64,000 bases of DNA. It comes from Paenibacillus endoradicis. Lineage in GTDB: Bacteria > Bacillota > Bacilli > Paenibacillales > Paenibacillaceae. The position numbers were made by a program, and so were the translations under genes. The DNA lies in NCBI RefSeq assembly GCF_024721975.1, contig NZ_JANQBB010000001.1:930001-994000 (forward strand), written 5' to 3'. Within the stretch, counting starts at the first letter, position 1. Every line of letters begins with the position of its first letter. A model generated the notes under the pieces. It was not told the DNA's origin. It saw nothing but the letters and a program-made list of their open reading frames with translations, and made no database searches. Positions 52,127 through 61,165 of the stretch are shown here, piece after piece.

Positions 52127-52466
52127 TAGTGCATATCCCCTTTAGTTTAAGTGCATCTGTTCACAAACTTCCATATATCATTCATTTATTTCTATAGTTT
52201 CAGTTTACACTGAACTACTTAGTTGAGTTAGTCCTTTTACTACGAAACACCCTTAATTAAAAAATCCAAAAGGACAAAATGGTATAACTTTGTCTAAAGA
52301 GCTTAAATTGTTTTGTCCACTAAGTAAATATCCTATTCGATTTAAAGCTGGTAAAGTGAATATTCCTTATTTTAATACAGGAATCTAAATTAAACAGTTT
52401 CGAATGTTCTGCCTAAAATATTATGATATAATATTTTACAATTATAACAAATATTATGGAGGTTAT
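52127..52466. other. Intergenic region before the DUF4157 gene
   Basis: 340 bp, AT-rich. GGACAAAA (52272-52279) and TTTTGTCC (52311-52318) form 8-bp arms 31 nt apart. TATAAT at 52427-52432 is a possible -10 about 35 bp before ATG 52467, with a poor -35. Nothing else seen. Confidence 0.45.
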
Positions 52467-54095
52467 ATGAAAAAGTCCGACTTTTCAAAAAAGTCTGAAA
52501 CACATGCAGCGGCACCGGTACAGCGTACTGCATATCACCAGCATGGCACCGGATCGAATGCGATGGTATCGGCATATTCGAAACATATTTTACAGCTGCA
52601 ACGCATGGTAGGAAATCAAGCCGCCATGCTGTTGTTTGACGGCAATGGAGCTAGGAATCCGGTAACTCAGCGCGCAGTAGAAGATAATAAAACTGGAATG
52701 CCAAATGAGTTAAAGTCAGGACTTGAATCGATGTCAGGCTATGATTTGTCTGACGTGAAGGTTCATCATAATTCGGATAAGCCGGCAAAGTTACAGGCAC
52801 ACGCTTATGCGCAGGGTAACGATATCCATGTAGGACCAGGACAGGAGAAGTATTTGCCGCATGAGGGCTGGCATATCGTCCAACAAAGACAAGGCCGCGT
52901 GCAACCGACATTGCAACTGCAAGGCATGGCTATCAATAACGATCCAAGCTTAGAGAAGGAAGCCGATGTGATGGGCAGCAAAGCTTATGACCGGGGCAGT
53001 AGGGCGGGTGAGGGAAATGAATCACGTATAACAAATGCTTCTCTAGCATCACCTGTATTGCAAGGTGAATTTGGAATGGGTAAAGAAAGTAATGTTCCGG
53101 TAAAAAGGAATACGACCATCCGAGATAAGGCTATGCAACTGCTAAGTCGGAGTAATACCGATATAGCAATAACAACAACGAGACATGTTATTCAACGAGC
53201 TTTAACGCTCGATAATGCAGACTTTTCAGGGGTTAACAATATCAGGAAACTTGGAGGTGCAGCGGATGGCGCGTATTTGGTTGAGGATGACTCAGGCAAA
53301 ATTGTCGTAAAAGTTGTCGCAAAAGTAGACAATACAGAGGGGATTGATAGTACGGTCATGTCTTACAATTTGGCCAAAGACTTCGGAGTTAAAATACCGA
53401 GCGCCCGTTACCTCAAGTTAGATACTGAAGAAGGTGAGGCTTTTATTGACAAAGCCAATTCATATCCCGATATTGATCTTGCAAAAAAACTGAAAGGCGC
53501 GAACGCTATCACACTCTGGGAATACATACCTGGAAAAATACTCGAAGAATTTAAGGGCAGAGCACTTGAAGATGAAGAAGTGAAAAAATTCAGAGAAAAT
53601 ACGGAAAATTTCGTCAATCTGGGGAAAATGCTCGTCTTCGACGCGGCCATCTTGAATGGAGACCGTTTTAAGGTAGAATCCGATCAAGAGGCCAACCCAG
53701 GTAACTTGATGATTGCGGACAATCAGCCAGTGGGACTAGATCAAGATTTCGCACATATCGATAATTTATTCTCTCCCGGAGAGACTCTTTCTCTTAATGA
53801 CAAGGATGATTACGGGCATATGTTTGTAACTAAGCTCAAACCGCTTCTATCCAATCCGGCAGAATTGGCACAAAAATTAGTAGCAAAAATGGTAAAAGAA
53901 AGGTATGTTTTTTTTAGCGGTATGGACAGGCATATCACCGAAGGAATTCAACTAGGGATTGAAACCCTTAAAGTGCTTGCGAATAAAGACAATCTCCGTG
54001 TTGAAACATTAATTAATTGGTCCAAGACATTCAAGCCAGAAACTGATCTGGAAACTGATAAAGTAAAGGCATACTGGAATTCGCTCATAGGATAG
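52467..54095 (+). CDS. DUF4157 (eCIS-core) protein with kinase-like C-terminal domain
   Basis: 542 residues, no signal peptide. Residues about 60-150 are the eCIS-core DUF4157 domain: MPNELKSGLESMSGYDLSDVKVHHNSDKPAKL, AYAQGNDIHVGPG and LPHEGWHIVQQRQGRVQPT, with the zinc-protease-like HExxH at H132-H136 (HEGWH). A polar linker follows. Residues about 258-540 read like a PI-kinase/actin-fragmin-kinase-like fold: GGAADGAYLVEDDSGKIVVKV (nucleotide loop and Lys), WEYIPGKIL (hinge-like), LNGDR (D399), NPGNLMI (N413) and PVGLDQDFAHID (D425/D427). No eCIS structural gene or immunity gene is adjacent. TGGAGG sets ATG 52467. An eCIS-type effector kinase is inferred. Confidence 0.75.
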   Translation: MKKSDFSKKSETHAAAPVQRTAYHQHGTGSNAMVSAYSKHILQLQRMVGNQAAMLLFDGNGARNPVTQRAVEDNKTGMPNELKSGLESMSGYDLSDVKVHHNSDKPAKLQAHAYAQGNDIHVGPGQEKYLPHEGWHIVQQRQGRVQPTLQLQGMAINNDPSLEKEADVMGSKAYDRGSRAGEGNESRITNASLASPVLQGEFGMGKESNVPVKRNTTIRDKAMQLLSRSNTDIAITTTRHVIQRALTLDNADFSGVNNIRKLGGAADGAYLVEDDSGKIVVKVVAKVDNTEGIDSTVMSYNLAKDFGVKIPSARYLKLDTEEGEAFIDKANSYPDIDLAKKLKGANAITLWEYIPGKILEEFKGRALEDEEVKKFRENTENFVNLGKMLVFDAAILNGDRFKVESDQEANPGNLMIADNQPVGLDQDFAHIDNLFSPGETLSLNDKDDYGHMFVTKLKPLLSNPAELAQKLVAKMVKERYVFFSGMDRHITEGIQLGIETLKVLANKDNLRVETLINWSKTFKPETDLETDKVKAYWNSLIG

Positions 54096-54114
54096 TCGAA
54101 TCTATCCAAGATGC

Positions 54115-54171
54115 GACTAGCTCCCTCCTGAAGCTACTTGCCCTAATATTAGCTTCAGGAGGGAGCTAGTC
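54115..54171 (+). terminator. 21-bp perfect hairpin after the DUF4157 gene
   Basis: Arms GACTAGCTCCCTCCTGAAGCT and its complement, 15-nt loop, no long T tract. Followed 30 nt later by a second, classical terminator. Confidence 0.7.
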
Positions 54172-54200
54172 CGTTCGATTATTGTCGAGTAAGTGCCCCC

Positions 54201-54237
54201 AACAAAAACACCGCCTTTATAAGGCGGTGTTTTTGTT
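54201..54237 (+). terminator. Second terminator in the same gap
   Basis: AACAAAAACACCGCCTT and its perfect complement around TAT, T-rich 3' arm. The remaining 200 bp to the next gene hold TATAAT at 54359-54364 as a possible -10. Confidence 0.9.
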
Positions 54238-54441
54238 AAGCTATAACAGCTAATAGCTTGTTAAGATTACCAGTAAAGTAGAGATTAAATAAATGATATA
54301 GTTTAAATAGACGAGAAATAAAGACAATATACAACATTTTACGACATTGAACCGTCTATATAATAGTAGAGGTATGCTAGATTGGTTTTATATTCTAGTT
54401 TATTGTAAATCTACTATAAAATAATACGTAGGGAGTAGAGT

Positions 54442-55458
54442 ATGAATACGCGAGTAAATCAACGAATGAGTCAACAGAAACATATGAAGAAACGTAGAAG
54501 AACATTATTTTTCTCTGTCGTATGCGTGGTTGCTATAGCGAGTTTTTTGTTAATTTGTTATGAGAAATCAATTACTCAAGCGCCTGAAGAAAATGTAGAA
54601 AATATAGTGCCTTCTAAAGAAAAACCTATACCTTCTGATCAACCTACAGAAGTACCGACAACGGAAGCACCGAACACCGAACCAACGACAACAGATATAC
54701 CAGTTACAGAACCACCAATTCAGTCGAATAAGCCAGAGTCAACACCAAAACCTGAGGTAACTCCAAAACCTGAATCAACAACAAAACCTGAATCAACAAC
54801 AAAACCTGAATCAACAACAAAACCGCAGGCAACTCCAAAGCCTAGTCCAGATTCTTCTGAAATTGCGGTAATTGCTAAGCCATCCAGTATTGGAGTATTG
54901 GTAAACAAGCAGAATAAGCTACCTGAAGATTATAATCCAACTGATTTAGTATATCCGGATGTTGCATTTATTTTCAAAGAAAAAATAGACAAACGTAAGA
55001 TGCGCAAGGAAGCAGCTGGCGCATTAGAAGATATGTTTGCTGCGGCTAAGGAGGATGGTATTCACCTGGCGGGTGTATCTGCCTACCGTTCCCATGCCAC
55101 TCAGACTGCATTGTTTAATCGTTATGTCAAAAAAGATGGCTTAGAAAAAGCAAGAACCTATAGTGCATATCCAGGTACGAGTGAGCATGAAACAGGGCTC
55201 TCGATTGATGTCTCTGGTAGTGATGGTAAATGTGCGGCTCAGGATTGCTTTGGAGGTACTGATGAAGCCGAGTGGTTAGATAAGCATGCTTCAGAATATG
55301 GATACATTATTCGTTATCCTAAGGGAGAAGATGCGATAACAGGCTATAAATATGAACCGTGGCATATTCGTTATGTAGGACAGGAGATTGCGCAAGAGAT
55401 CGCAGATAATGGAATTACTCTTGAGGAGTATTATGGTGCCATTCCGGTTTCGAAATAA
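54442..55458 (+). CDS. D-Ala-D-Ala carboxypeptidase, M15/VanY family
   Basis: 338 residues. N-terminal signal anchor (about 18-38), a Thr/Pro/Lys/Glu-rich linker (about 50-140, TPKPESTTKPESTTKP), then the M15B peptidase domain with VSAYRSHATQTALFNRYV, SEHETGLSIDVSG (SxHxxGxxxD zinc motif) and EPWHIRYVG (ExWH). It trims peptidoglycan stem peptides outside the membrane. Start ATG after GTAGGGAGTAG. An LCP gene follows after 29 nt, probably the same operon. Confidence 0.92.
   Translation: MNTRVNQRMSQQKHMKKRRRTLFFSVVCVVAIASFLLICYEKSITQAPEENVENIVPSKEKPIPSDQPTEVPTTEAPNTEPTTTDIPVTEPPIQSNKPESTPKPEVTPKPESTTKPESTTKPESTTKPQATPKPSPDSSEIAVIAKPSSIGVLVNKQNKLPEDYNPTDLVYPDVAFIFKEKIDKRKMRKEAAGALEDMFAAAKEDGIHLAGVSAYRSHATQTALFNRYVKKDGLEKARTYSAYPGTSEHETGLSIDVSGSDGKCAAQDCFGGTDEAEWLDKHASEYGYIIRYPKGEDAITGYKYEPWHIRYVGQEIAQEIADNGITLEEYYGAIPVSK
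54766..54819 (+). repeat. Three perfect 18-bp tandem repeats in the VanY-like linker
   Basis: Unit AAACCTGAATCAACAACA three times in frame (KPESTT), with degenerate copies on both sides. Can expand or contract without shifting the frame. Confidence 0.88.
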
Positions 55459-55487
55459 CAAAAAAATATTAGGAAGGAACTAGAATA

Positions 55488-56480
55488 ATGAACAAGAGAG
55501 TTAAAACAATTTCCATAGTAGCGATAGTGCTAATCTTGATAGCAACAGGAGTTTTTGCATTCCGTAAACCTTTGGCTATGCTTGCATTTAATATATTTCT
55601 ATCCGATCGGGTCGCGAACACGTTAGAGGATAAGTCATATATGCCTCTGGAAGGAGAGGGAGATATATCTAGTACTATAGCAGAAACGCTGAACCCTTTT
55701 TCTGTTTTACTATTAGGTACAGATCAACGTAAAAATGAAACGGCGCGTTCAGATACGATGATTTATGCGGTGATAAGACCTCAAGAATCAAAGGTATTAT
55801 TGGTTTCAATTCCACGGGATACCTATACTGAAATTATAGGAAAAGGAAAGAAGGATAAGATCAATCATGCCTTCGCTTTTGGCGGACAACGGATGGCGAA
55901 AGATACCATGGAGGCTTTGCTCGCCCATACATTAGACTACTATGCTACGATTAATTTTGTAGGATTAAGGAATGCGGTGGATGAGCTTGGAGGTGTGGAA
56001 CTTCCGATTCAGAAGGATATTGTCAATAAAGGGATAGACCATGAAAAATTCACGATTAAAGCAAATCAGTCTATTTATAATGGTACGGATGCTTTAAATT
56101 ATGTGAGATATCGTGAGGATAGTGATTTCAATCGTACGAAGAGACAACAGGTCTTCTTAAATCAGGTAGCTAAAAAGATGATGAACTTAAGCCAAATCAT
56201 TAAGATTCCAAAATTACTTGATATTATGGGTTCTAACCTACAGACGGACATGCAACCTAAGTTCATTATTGATCTGAGCAAACAACTACTAACTGGAAAC
56301 AAAGTTCAAATTACAAGTTATACCGTTATGGGTGAGAGCATACGATTGAACGGTATTTCTTATGACCGTGTGGATGAAAAAGATCTTAAATTTGCTCAAG
56401 ATCTAATTGATAATTGGATGGACAGCAACATACCAACAGATCAGTTACTGTTGCCTGAAGATCAGGATAAAACAGAGTAA
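55488..56480 (+). CDS. LytR-CpsA-Psr (LCP) family cell wall glycopolymer ligase
   Basis: 330 residues. Signal anchor (about 7-28), then LLLGTDQRKNETARSDTMIYAVIRPQESKVLLVSIPRDTYTEI, the LCP core with the Arg/Asp active-site residues, KINHAFAFGG, LGGVELPI and NYVRYREDSDFNRTKRQQVF. Attaches teichoic or related polymers to peptidoglycan. AAGGAAC before the ATG. Follows the VanY-like gene and precedes gerAB, with a terminator at 56509-56538. Confidence 0.94.
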   Translation: MNKRVKTISIVAIVLILIATGVFAFRKPLAMLAFNIFLSDRVANTLEDKSYMPLEGEGDISSTIAETLNPFSVLLLGTDQRKNETARSDTMIYAVIRPQESKVLLVSIPRDTYTEIIGKGKKDKINHAFAFGGQRMAKDTMEALLAHTLDYYATINFVGLRNAVDELGGVELPIQKDIVNKGIDHEKFTIKANQSIYNGTDALNYVRYREDSDFNRTKRQQVFLNQVAKKMMNLSQIIKIPKLLDIMGSNLQTDMQPKFIIDLSKQLLTGNKVQITSYTVMGESIRLNGISYDRVDEKDLKFAQDLIDNWMDSNIPTDQLLLPEDQDKTE

Positions 56481-56508
56481 CTTAAGTAAATAAAACAAAG
56501 AACGAGGG

Positions 56509-56538
56509 GTTCAAGCAGACAATATGCTTGGACTTTTT
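56509..56538 (+). terminator. Terminator after the LCP gene
   Basis: GTTCAAGCA pairs with TGCTTGGAC (one G-U), then TTTTTT. Confidence 0.85.
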
Positions 56539-56626
56539 TGTATATTAATGAATCAATAATGCATAATAAAACCAGGTGAGGGGGAAAATACAAAATGCTG
56601 TTATATCACTCACCTGGAGGGAAGTT

Positions 56627-57709
56627 ATGGATGTATCCTTTTCTAGACTTCAGATCATATTTTTGTTGATTCTATCACTTGGCATATCAAATCATGTGCT
56701 TGTCATTCCTCATCTTCTTAAGGATGCAGGACGGGATTCTTGGATCAGTATTTTGGCGGCCTATCTGGTATTGGTTGGGTGGAGCATTTTATTGTTTCTA
56801 ATTCTAAAATCTTTACGCACTACATCGTTTAATCATTGGCTAATATCTCGTATGGGGATTTATGTTTTTTGGATAATTAGCAGTGCAATCGCTCTATATT
56901 TGCTTGTTGCTGGAATGATGATTATTTTTGATACTACGACAAACGTAAGCATATATTTCCTTCCTAATACACCAAGCATAATTGTTATTCTTAGCTTTAT
57001 ATTAATATCTTACAGCACGGCAAGATCGGGACTAAAAACGATTGTATATATGTCAACCGTATTATTGCCAATCGTATGGTTGTTGGGGATTTTCGTATCT
57101 ATATCAACCATTGGCAGCAAAGACTATGGTATGTTACATCCGCTCTTTACGGAGGGTTTGAAACCTACTCTACGTGGAGGAGCAGTTGTGTTTGGCGGAA
57201 GTATAGATTTGCTGGTGATATTATTCCTCCAGCATAAATTGACTAAGCCAATGAACTATTTAAGTATTTTTGTGCTACTCACTTTATTAGTCGGCCTAAT
57301 CTTGGGACCTACTATGGGAGCGATCTCTGTATTCGGCCCTTCCCAAGCTGCATATATGAGATTTCCCGCCTTTGAACAATGGAGACTAATTATGATAGGC
57401 ACCCATATTAGTCATGTGGATTTTTTAGCTGTCTTTCAGTTGATGGCGGGGAGTATCGTTAGAACTTCTCTATTGATATATATTTTATCTGATATAATTG
57501 GAAACCAATTTCCAAAGTATCGACAAACTATTATGATTTGCGGCACAGTGATTATGTCCATACCCGCGATTTTTAAGGTGAGCGACATAAAGATGCAAGA
57601 TATTATTCATAACTACTTCTACAAGTATTCGATTTGGTTTGGAGTAGCGTTAACAGTTGCTCTCTTTGCAGCAACCTATTTTCCACAAAGAAAGGGGAGC
57701 ACAACATAA
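56627..57709 (+). CDS. gerAB: Spore germination permease GerAB type
   Basis: 360 residues with ten hydrophobic helices, amino acid permease-like. Starts MDVSFSRLQIIFLLILSLGISNHVLVIPHLLKDAGRDSWISIL, with the germination-permease GRDSW(I/L) hallmark. Part of the nutrient receptor in the inner spore membrane; binds the germinant. TGGAGGG sets ATG 56627 over an earlier in-frame ATG at 56576. Overlaps gerAA by one base (TAATG). Confidence 0.93.
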   Translation: MDVSFSRLQIIFLLILSLGISNHVLVIPHLLKDAGRDSWISILAAYLVLVGWSILLFLILKSLRTTSFNHWLISRMGIYVFWIISSAIALYLLVAGMMIIFDTTTNVSIYFLPNTPSIIVILSFILISYSTARSGLKTIVYMSTVLLPIVWLLGIFVSISTIGSKDYGMLHPLFTEGLKPTLRGGAVVFGGSIDLLVILFLQHKLTKPMNYLSIFVLLTLLVGLILGPTMGAISVFGPSQAAYMRFPAFEQWRLIMIGTHISHVDFLAVFQLMAGSIVRTSLLIYILSDIIGNQFPKYRQTIMICGTVIMSIPAIFKVSDIKMQDIIHNYFYKYSIWFGVALTVALFAATYFPQRKGSTT

Positions 57710-59187
57710 TGAATCAATCTCCTGAGGAAACTACTCTTTTTGCAGAAATGGAAATAGATCTTCGCAATGGAAGTTTACTTGTTGATCAATTAAAGCAATC
57801 CTTTTCGCTATATGCGGACATTAAATTTCCATCCCTTGCGCAATTCGAAATGTCAGATAAATTAACGGCATGCTATTGCGAAGGAATGGTAGATAAAACT
57901 CAGTTAAATGAATATCTTACTAGGATATGTAAGTATATTAATGATAAAGTTTCCTATTCGATCGAAGGTAGAGGTAATTTTGAAGAATTACCTCTATTGG
58001 AAACAAAACATTCAATCGAAGATATGATTACAGGTCTGTTCACTGGTAACTTAATACTTTACCGTGAGGGGTCCACTCATTTCTGGTTGGCAGGTATATC
58101 CGACGTTCCGCAACGTTCTCTGCAAGAATCTAATACTGAAATATCGATAAAAGGGCCAAAGGATGCTTTCACGGAAGATATTTTCACGAATATATCTCTT
58201 ATAAGAAAACGAATGCAAACGGGTTTATTATTCTGTGAACAGTTCGTCTTAGGGAGTTTAAGTAAGACGAATGTCTCCTTGATCTATTTAACAAATAAAG
58301 CAAATCCGGACATGATTATTGAAGCAAGAAAACGATTGAAAAATTTTCAAGCAGAGAGTGTAGTAAGCAGTGGTCAATTAGAGCAATGGATATCAGATCG
58401 AACGTTCTCACTGTTTCCTTTGATTGATTATATAGGACGACCCGATTTTGTTGTAGAAACGTTACTTCGTGGGAGATTCGCAATAGTTGTAGATGGTTCT
58501 CCCATGGTACTTATTGGGCCAAGCAACTTTCTGGAATTATTGAAAACTCCTGAAGATGTCCATTTCCCATATTTTATTGTTATGTTACAACGGTTACTAC
58601 GGATTTTGGGTTTGCTACTTAGTATTTTCTTGCCGGGCTTTTGGATCGCAATTGCTTCCGTGAATCTGGACCAAATTCCATTTGAGCTATTGTCTACCGT
58701 AGTTGTTTCACGTTCTGGGGTTCCAATGCCATCATTTCTTGAAGCATTGGTGTTGTTATTTCAATTTGAGCTACTCCGAGAAGCAGGTGTTCGCCTACCA
58801 AAAGCCGTTGGGCAAACGGTGGGAATTGTCGGAGGACTTATCATCGGAGAATCTCTTATTCGTGCTGGTCTTGCATCTCCAACCTTGCTCGTCGTCATCG
58901 CTATTTCCGCAGTAGCTTCGTTTTGCTTGGTTAATCAATCTCTGTCGGGTACCGTTAGCTTGCTAAGATTAGGTATTTTGTTGGTATCCTCTTATCTAGG
59001 CATATATGGTTTCTTTCTTAGCATGTTCTCTATTTTGATTTACCTTTGCCGATTAGAATCTTTTGGGATGGCTTATTTAGAGCCGATATCTTCTTTACAA
59101 ATTAAAGATTGGTTGTCTGCATTTTTGCTCGACCCATTCAGGAGATCTCGTGTTTCGTCATCGATGATCAATAAAGAGAAAAGGTGA
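57709..59187 (+). CDS. gerAA: Spore germination protein GerAA type
   Basis: 492 residues. A hydrophilic N-terminal half (about 1-290), then five to six helices with PGFWIAIASVNLDQIPFELL and RLPKAVGQTVGIVGGLIIGESLIRAGLASPTLLVVIAISAVASF, the GerA signature. Subunit A of the germinant receptor. ATG 57709 overlaps the gerAB stop; AAAGGGGAG upstream. The gene order here is B-A-C rather than the common A-B-C. Confidence 0.95.
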   Translation: MNQSPEETTLFAEMEIDLRNGSLLVDQLKQSFSLYADIKFPSLAQFEMSDKLTACYCEGMVDKTQLNEYLTRICKYINDKVSYSIEGRGNFEELPLLETKHSIEDMITGLFTGNLILYREGSTHFWLAGISDVPQRSLQESNTEISIKGPKDAFTEDIFTNISLIRKRMQTGLLFCEQFVLGSLSKTNVSLIYLTNKANPDMIIEARKRLKNFQAESVVSSGQLEQWISDRTFSLFPLIDYIGRPDFVVETLLRGRFAIVVDGSPMVLIGPSNFLELLKTPEDVHFPYFIVMLQRLLRILGLLLSIFLPGFWIAIASVNLDQIPFELLSTVVVSRSGVPMPSFLEALVLLFQFELLREAGVRLPKAVGQTVGIVGGLIIGESLIRAGLASPTLLVVIAISAVASFCLVNQSLSGTVSLLRLGILLVSSYLGIYGFFLSMFSILIYLCRLESFGMAYLEPISSLQIKDWLSAFLLDPFRRSRVSSSMINKEKR

Positions 59188-59192
59188 GGTAG

Positions 59193-60362
59193 TTGATAAG
59201 TAAATCAATATTTGTCCTTGTTCTGTTGTTTGAGTTTTTTCTCGTATCAGGTTGTAGTAATACTGATGTCAAAAGTATTGAAAAATTGAATTATGTGTCT
59301 TCTATAGGTGTAGATTATGTAGATGGTAATTTTCATAGTTATCTACAGTTATTAGAGTTTCTTACTGTGGCTAAAACAGATTTTGGACAACAGTCACCTC
59401 CTAAAATATGGATAGGAGAAGGCATAGGATTGTCTTTTGAAGAGTCACTCTTTGATCTTTATCGAACTTCGCAAGAAAAAATATATTGGGGACATATGAC
59501 GGCTATCGTGATAAGTGAATCAGCAATCAAGCAAGGGTTTGGAAACATTTACGATAGTTTTGTCCGTTATTATGAATTTCGTTTAACACCTTGGGTGTAT
59601 GGTACAAGGGAGTCGGTGAAAGACATTTTTGCCATATCGGGATTTTTCCAACAGTCTCCACTAACGACTATTCTACATGAACCGCAAGGAGTCTACTCTC
59701 AAAATTCTTTAATACAATCAGTTAGACTTCATAGATTAATTAGTCAGATTAATGAGCCCGGATTCACATCTTGTATACCTACGCTTGTCGTAAACAATAC
59801 GCAATGGAGTGAAAAATATCAAACTGAATCTAAATTAATGATTGACGGGGCTTTTTTCCTCAAAAACGATGAATTCCGTAGCTATATCCCCTTGGAAAAG
59901 CTGAATGGACTTCGTTGGATTCAGCAAGGTACGATACGAGCATCAATTGCCGTCCCCAATAAAGAGGAAGAAGATGTTCAAATGGCTATCGATAAACCGA
60001 AAACAAAATTGAAATTGGTCAAACAAGGGATCAAGCCGCAATATAACATCCTAATGAAGGCAACTGGGTCTATAATAAGTCGAACAAATGATAATCTAAC
60101 GGAGTTACAACAATTAACCGACGAAACAAAGGCAGCAATCGAACAAGAGATAAGGGAAGTATACCAAATTGGTGTATCAGAGCGGACAGATATTTTGAAC
60201 CTTGAGCACACTTTATACAGAAGTGACTACGAAAAATGGAAGGCCCTGTCCCCTGAGGAAGAAAATTTACTTACCGAAAATACGATCAATGATATCAATA
60301 TTGACTTAAATATCACACATTCTAGTAGTATGAAAAATAAACGTATGGAGCGAAGTAAGTAA
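59193..60362 (+). CDS. gerAC: Spore germination lipoprotein GerAC type
   Basis: 389 residues. Lipobox LVSGCSN (Cys near residue 21), then KSIEKLNYVSSIGVDYVDG and YWGHMTAIVISESAIKQGF, typical of Ger(x)C proteins. TTG start 59193 after AAGGTGAGG, 5 nt after gerAA. Completes the receptor operon; terminator at 60415. Confidence 0.94.
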   Translation: MISKSIFVLVLLFEFFLVSGCSNTDVKSIEKLNYVSSIGVDYVDGNFHSYLQLLEFLTVAKTDFGQQSPPKIWIGEGIGLSFEESLFDLYRTSQEKIYWGHMTAIVISESAIKQGFGNIYDSFVRYYEFRLTPWVYGTRESVKDIFAISGFFQQSPLTTILHEPQGVYSQNSLIQSVRLHRLISQINEPGFTSCIPTLVVNNTQWSEKYQTESKLMIDGAFFLKNDEFRSYIPLEKLNGLRWIQQGTIRASIAVPNKEEEDVQMAIDKPKTKLKLVKQGIKPQYNILMKATGSIISRTNDNLTELQQLTDETKAAIEQEIREVYQIGVSERTDILNLEHTLYRSDYEKWKALSPEEENLLTENTINDINIDLNITHSSSMKNKRMERSK

Positions 60363-60414
60363 TGAATTTGATGAAGAAATTAGACTATACGATATAGATA
60401 TATACTCCAATATA

Positions 60415-60448
60415 GGAAAAGGCAGCTGTTAAATCAGCTGCCTTTTCC
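60415..60448 (+). terminator. Terminator of the gerA operon
   Basis: Perfect 14-bp stem GGAAAAGGCAGCTG/CAGCTGCCTTTTCC, 6-nt loop. Confidence 0.92.
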
Positions 60449-60493
60449 AAGCTAACGGGTAGATTAGTCTAATAGTAACGTTATTCTATAAAC

Positions 60494-60512
60494 ATTCTTA
60501 AGAATTCTTAAG
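60494..60512 (+). promoter_or_regulatory. Direct repeats ATTCTTAAG, likely OmpR-type site
   Basis: ATTCTTAAG at 60494-60502 and 60504-60512, exactly 10 bp apart, upstream of a possible -10 TATACA at 60544-60549. Tandem sites one helical turn apart are typical of OmpR/PhoB-type response regulators, and one is encoded downstream. Confidence 0.65.
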
Positions 60513-60589
60513 ATATTTCACCCCAATTTCTTTATTTTTTCTATATACACTAGGAATAAAATAAATCAAATGAACTGGGGCAGTTAACT

Positions 60590-61147
60590 ATGAAAGCCGT
60601 ATCCTTCTTATTTCAATATATTGTACATCCTAAAGAGGTTGGTGCTATACTTCCAAGTTCAACATATTTAGGGAATAAGATGATTGAAGGGATTAATTTC
60701 CATACAGCAAAGTATATCGTTGAATATGGTCCTGGCACTGGTGTGTTTACTGAAAAGCTGATACTAAACCGAGATCCTCAAACAAAATTGATAATATTAG
60801 AGAATAATAAACAATTTTATATGCTGTTAAAAGAAAAATATAAACACGAAACAAATATGATAATTATTAATGGATCTGCTGAAAATATTGTAAAGTACTT
60901 AAAAGAATTGGATATTCTATACGTCGATTATGTAGTTTCAGGTCTACCATTTGCAAGTTTACCAGTGCAAGCTTCAAATAACATATTGATAAATACACAG
61001 AAAATCTTAGGCAAGGACGGAGTCTTCATAACATTCCAATACACTAAACTAAAGAAGTCATTCATTGAACAGTTTTTCCCGAAAATTAAAGTGAAAAGAG
61101 AAATTAGAAATATGCCGCCAGCTTATATTTTTCAATGTACGAAGTAA
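60590..61147 (+). CDS. Class I SAM methyltransferase, phospholipid N-methyltransferase-like
   Basis: 185 residues. KAVSFLFQYIVHPKEVGAILPSSTYLGNKMIEGI is the start seen in the PmtA/rRNA-adenine-methyltransferase-like group; SAM motif I is IVEYGPGTGVFTEKLI; motif IV-like VDYVVSGLPFASLP. May modify a phospholipid or related molecule. SD is poor (CTGGGGCAG). Seven to eighteen nt before a response regulator gene, so probably one operon with the two-component system that senses envelope stress (inference). Confidence 0.82.
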   Translation: MKAVSFLFQYIVHPKEVGAILPSSTYLGNKMIEGINFHTAKYIVEYGPGTGVFTEKLILNRDPQTKLIILENNKQFYMLLKEKYKHETNMIIINGSAENIVKYLKELDILYVDYVVSGLPFASLPVQASNNILINTQKILGKDGVFITFQYTKLKKSFIEQFFPKIKVKREIRNMPPAYIFQCTK

Positions 61148-61165
61148 AGGACTATGGAGGAATAC

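Noticed and set aside
51714..52145. 143-codon plus-strand frame opposite the DUF1569 gene
   Set aside because: The minus-strand protein has recognisable family motifs; the plus frame has no SD or family features.
54766..54819. Possible CRISPR-like repeat
   Set aside because: Units are contiguous without spacers and encode an in-frame KPESTT linker.
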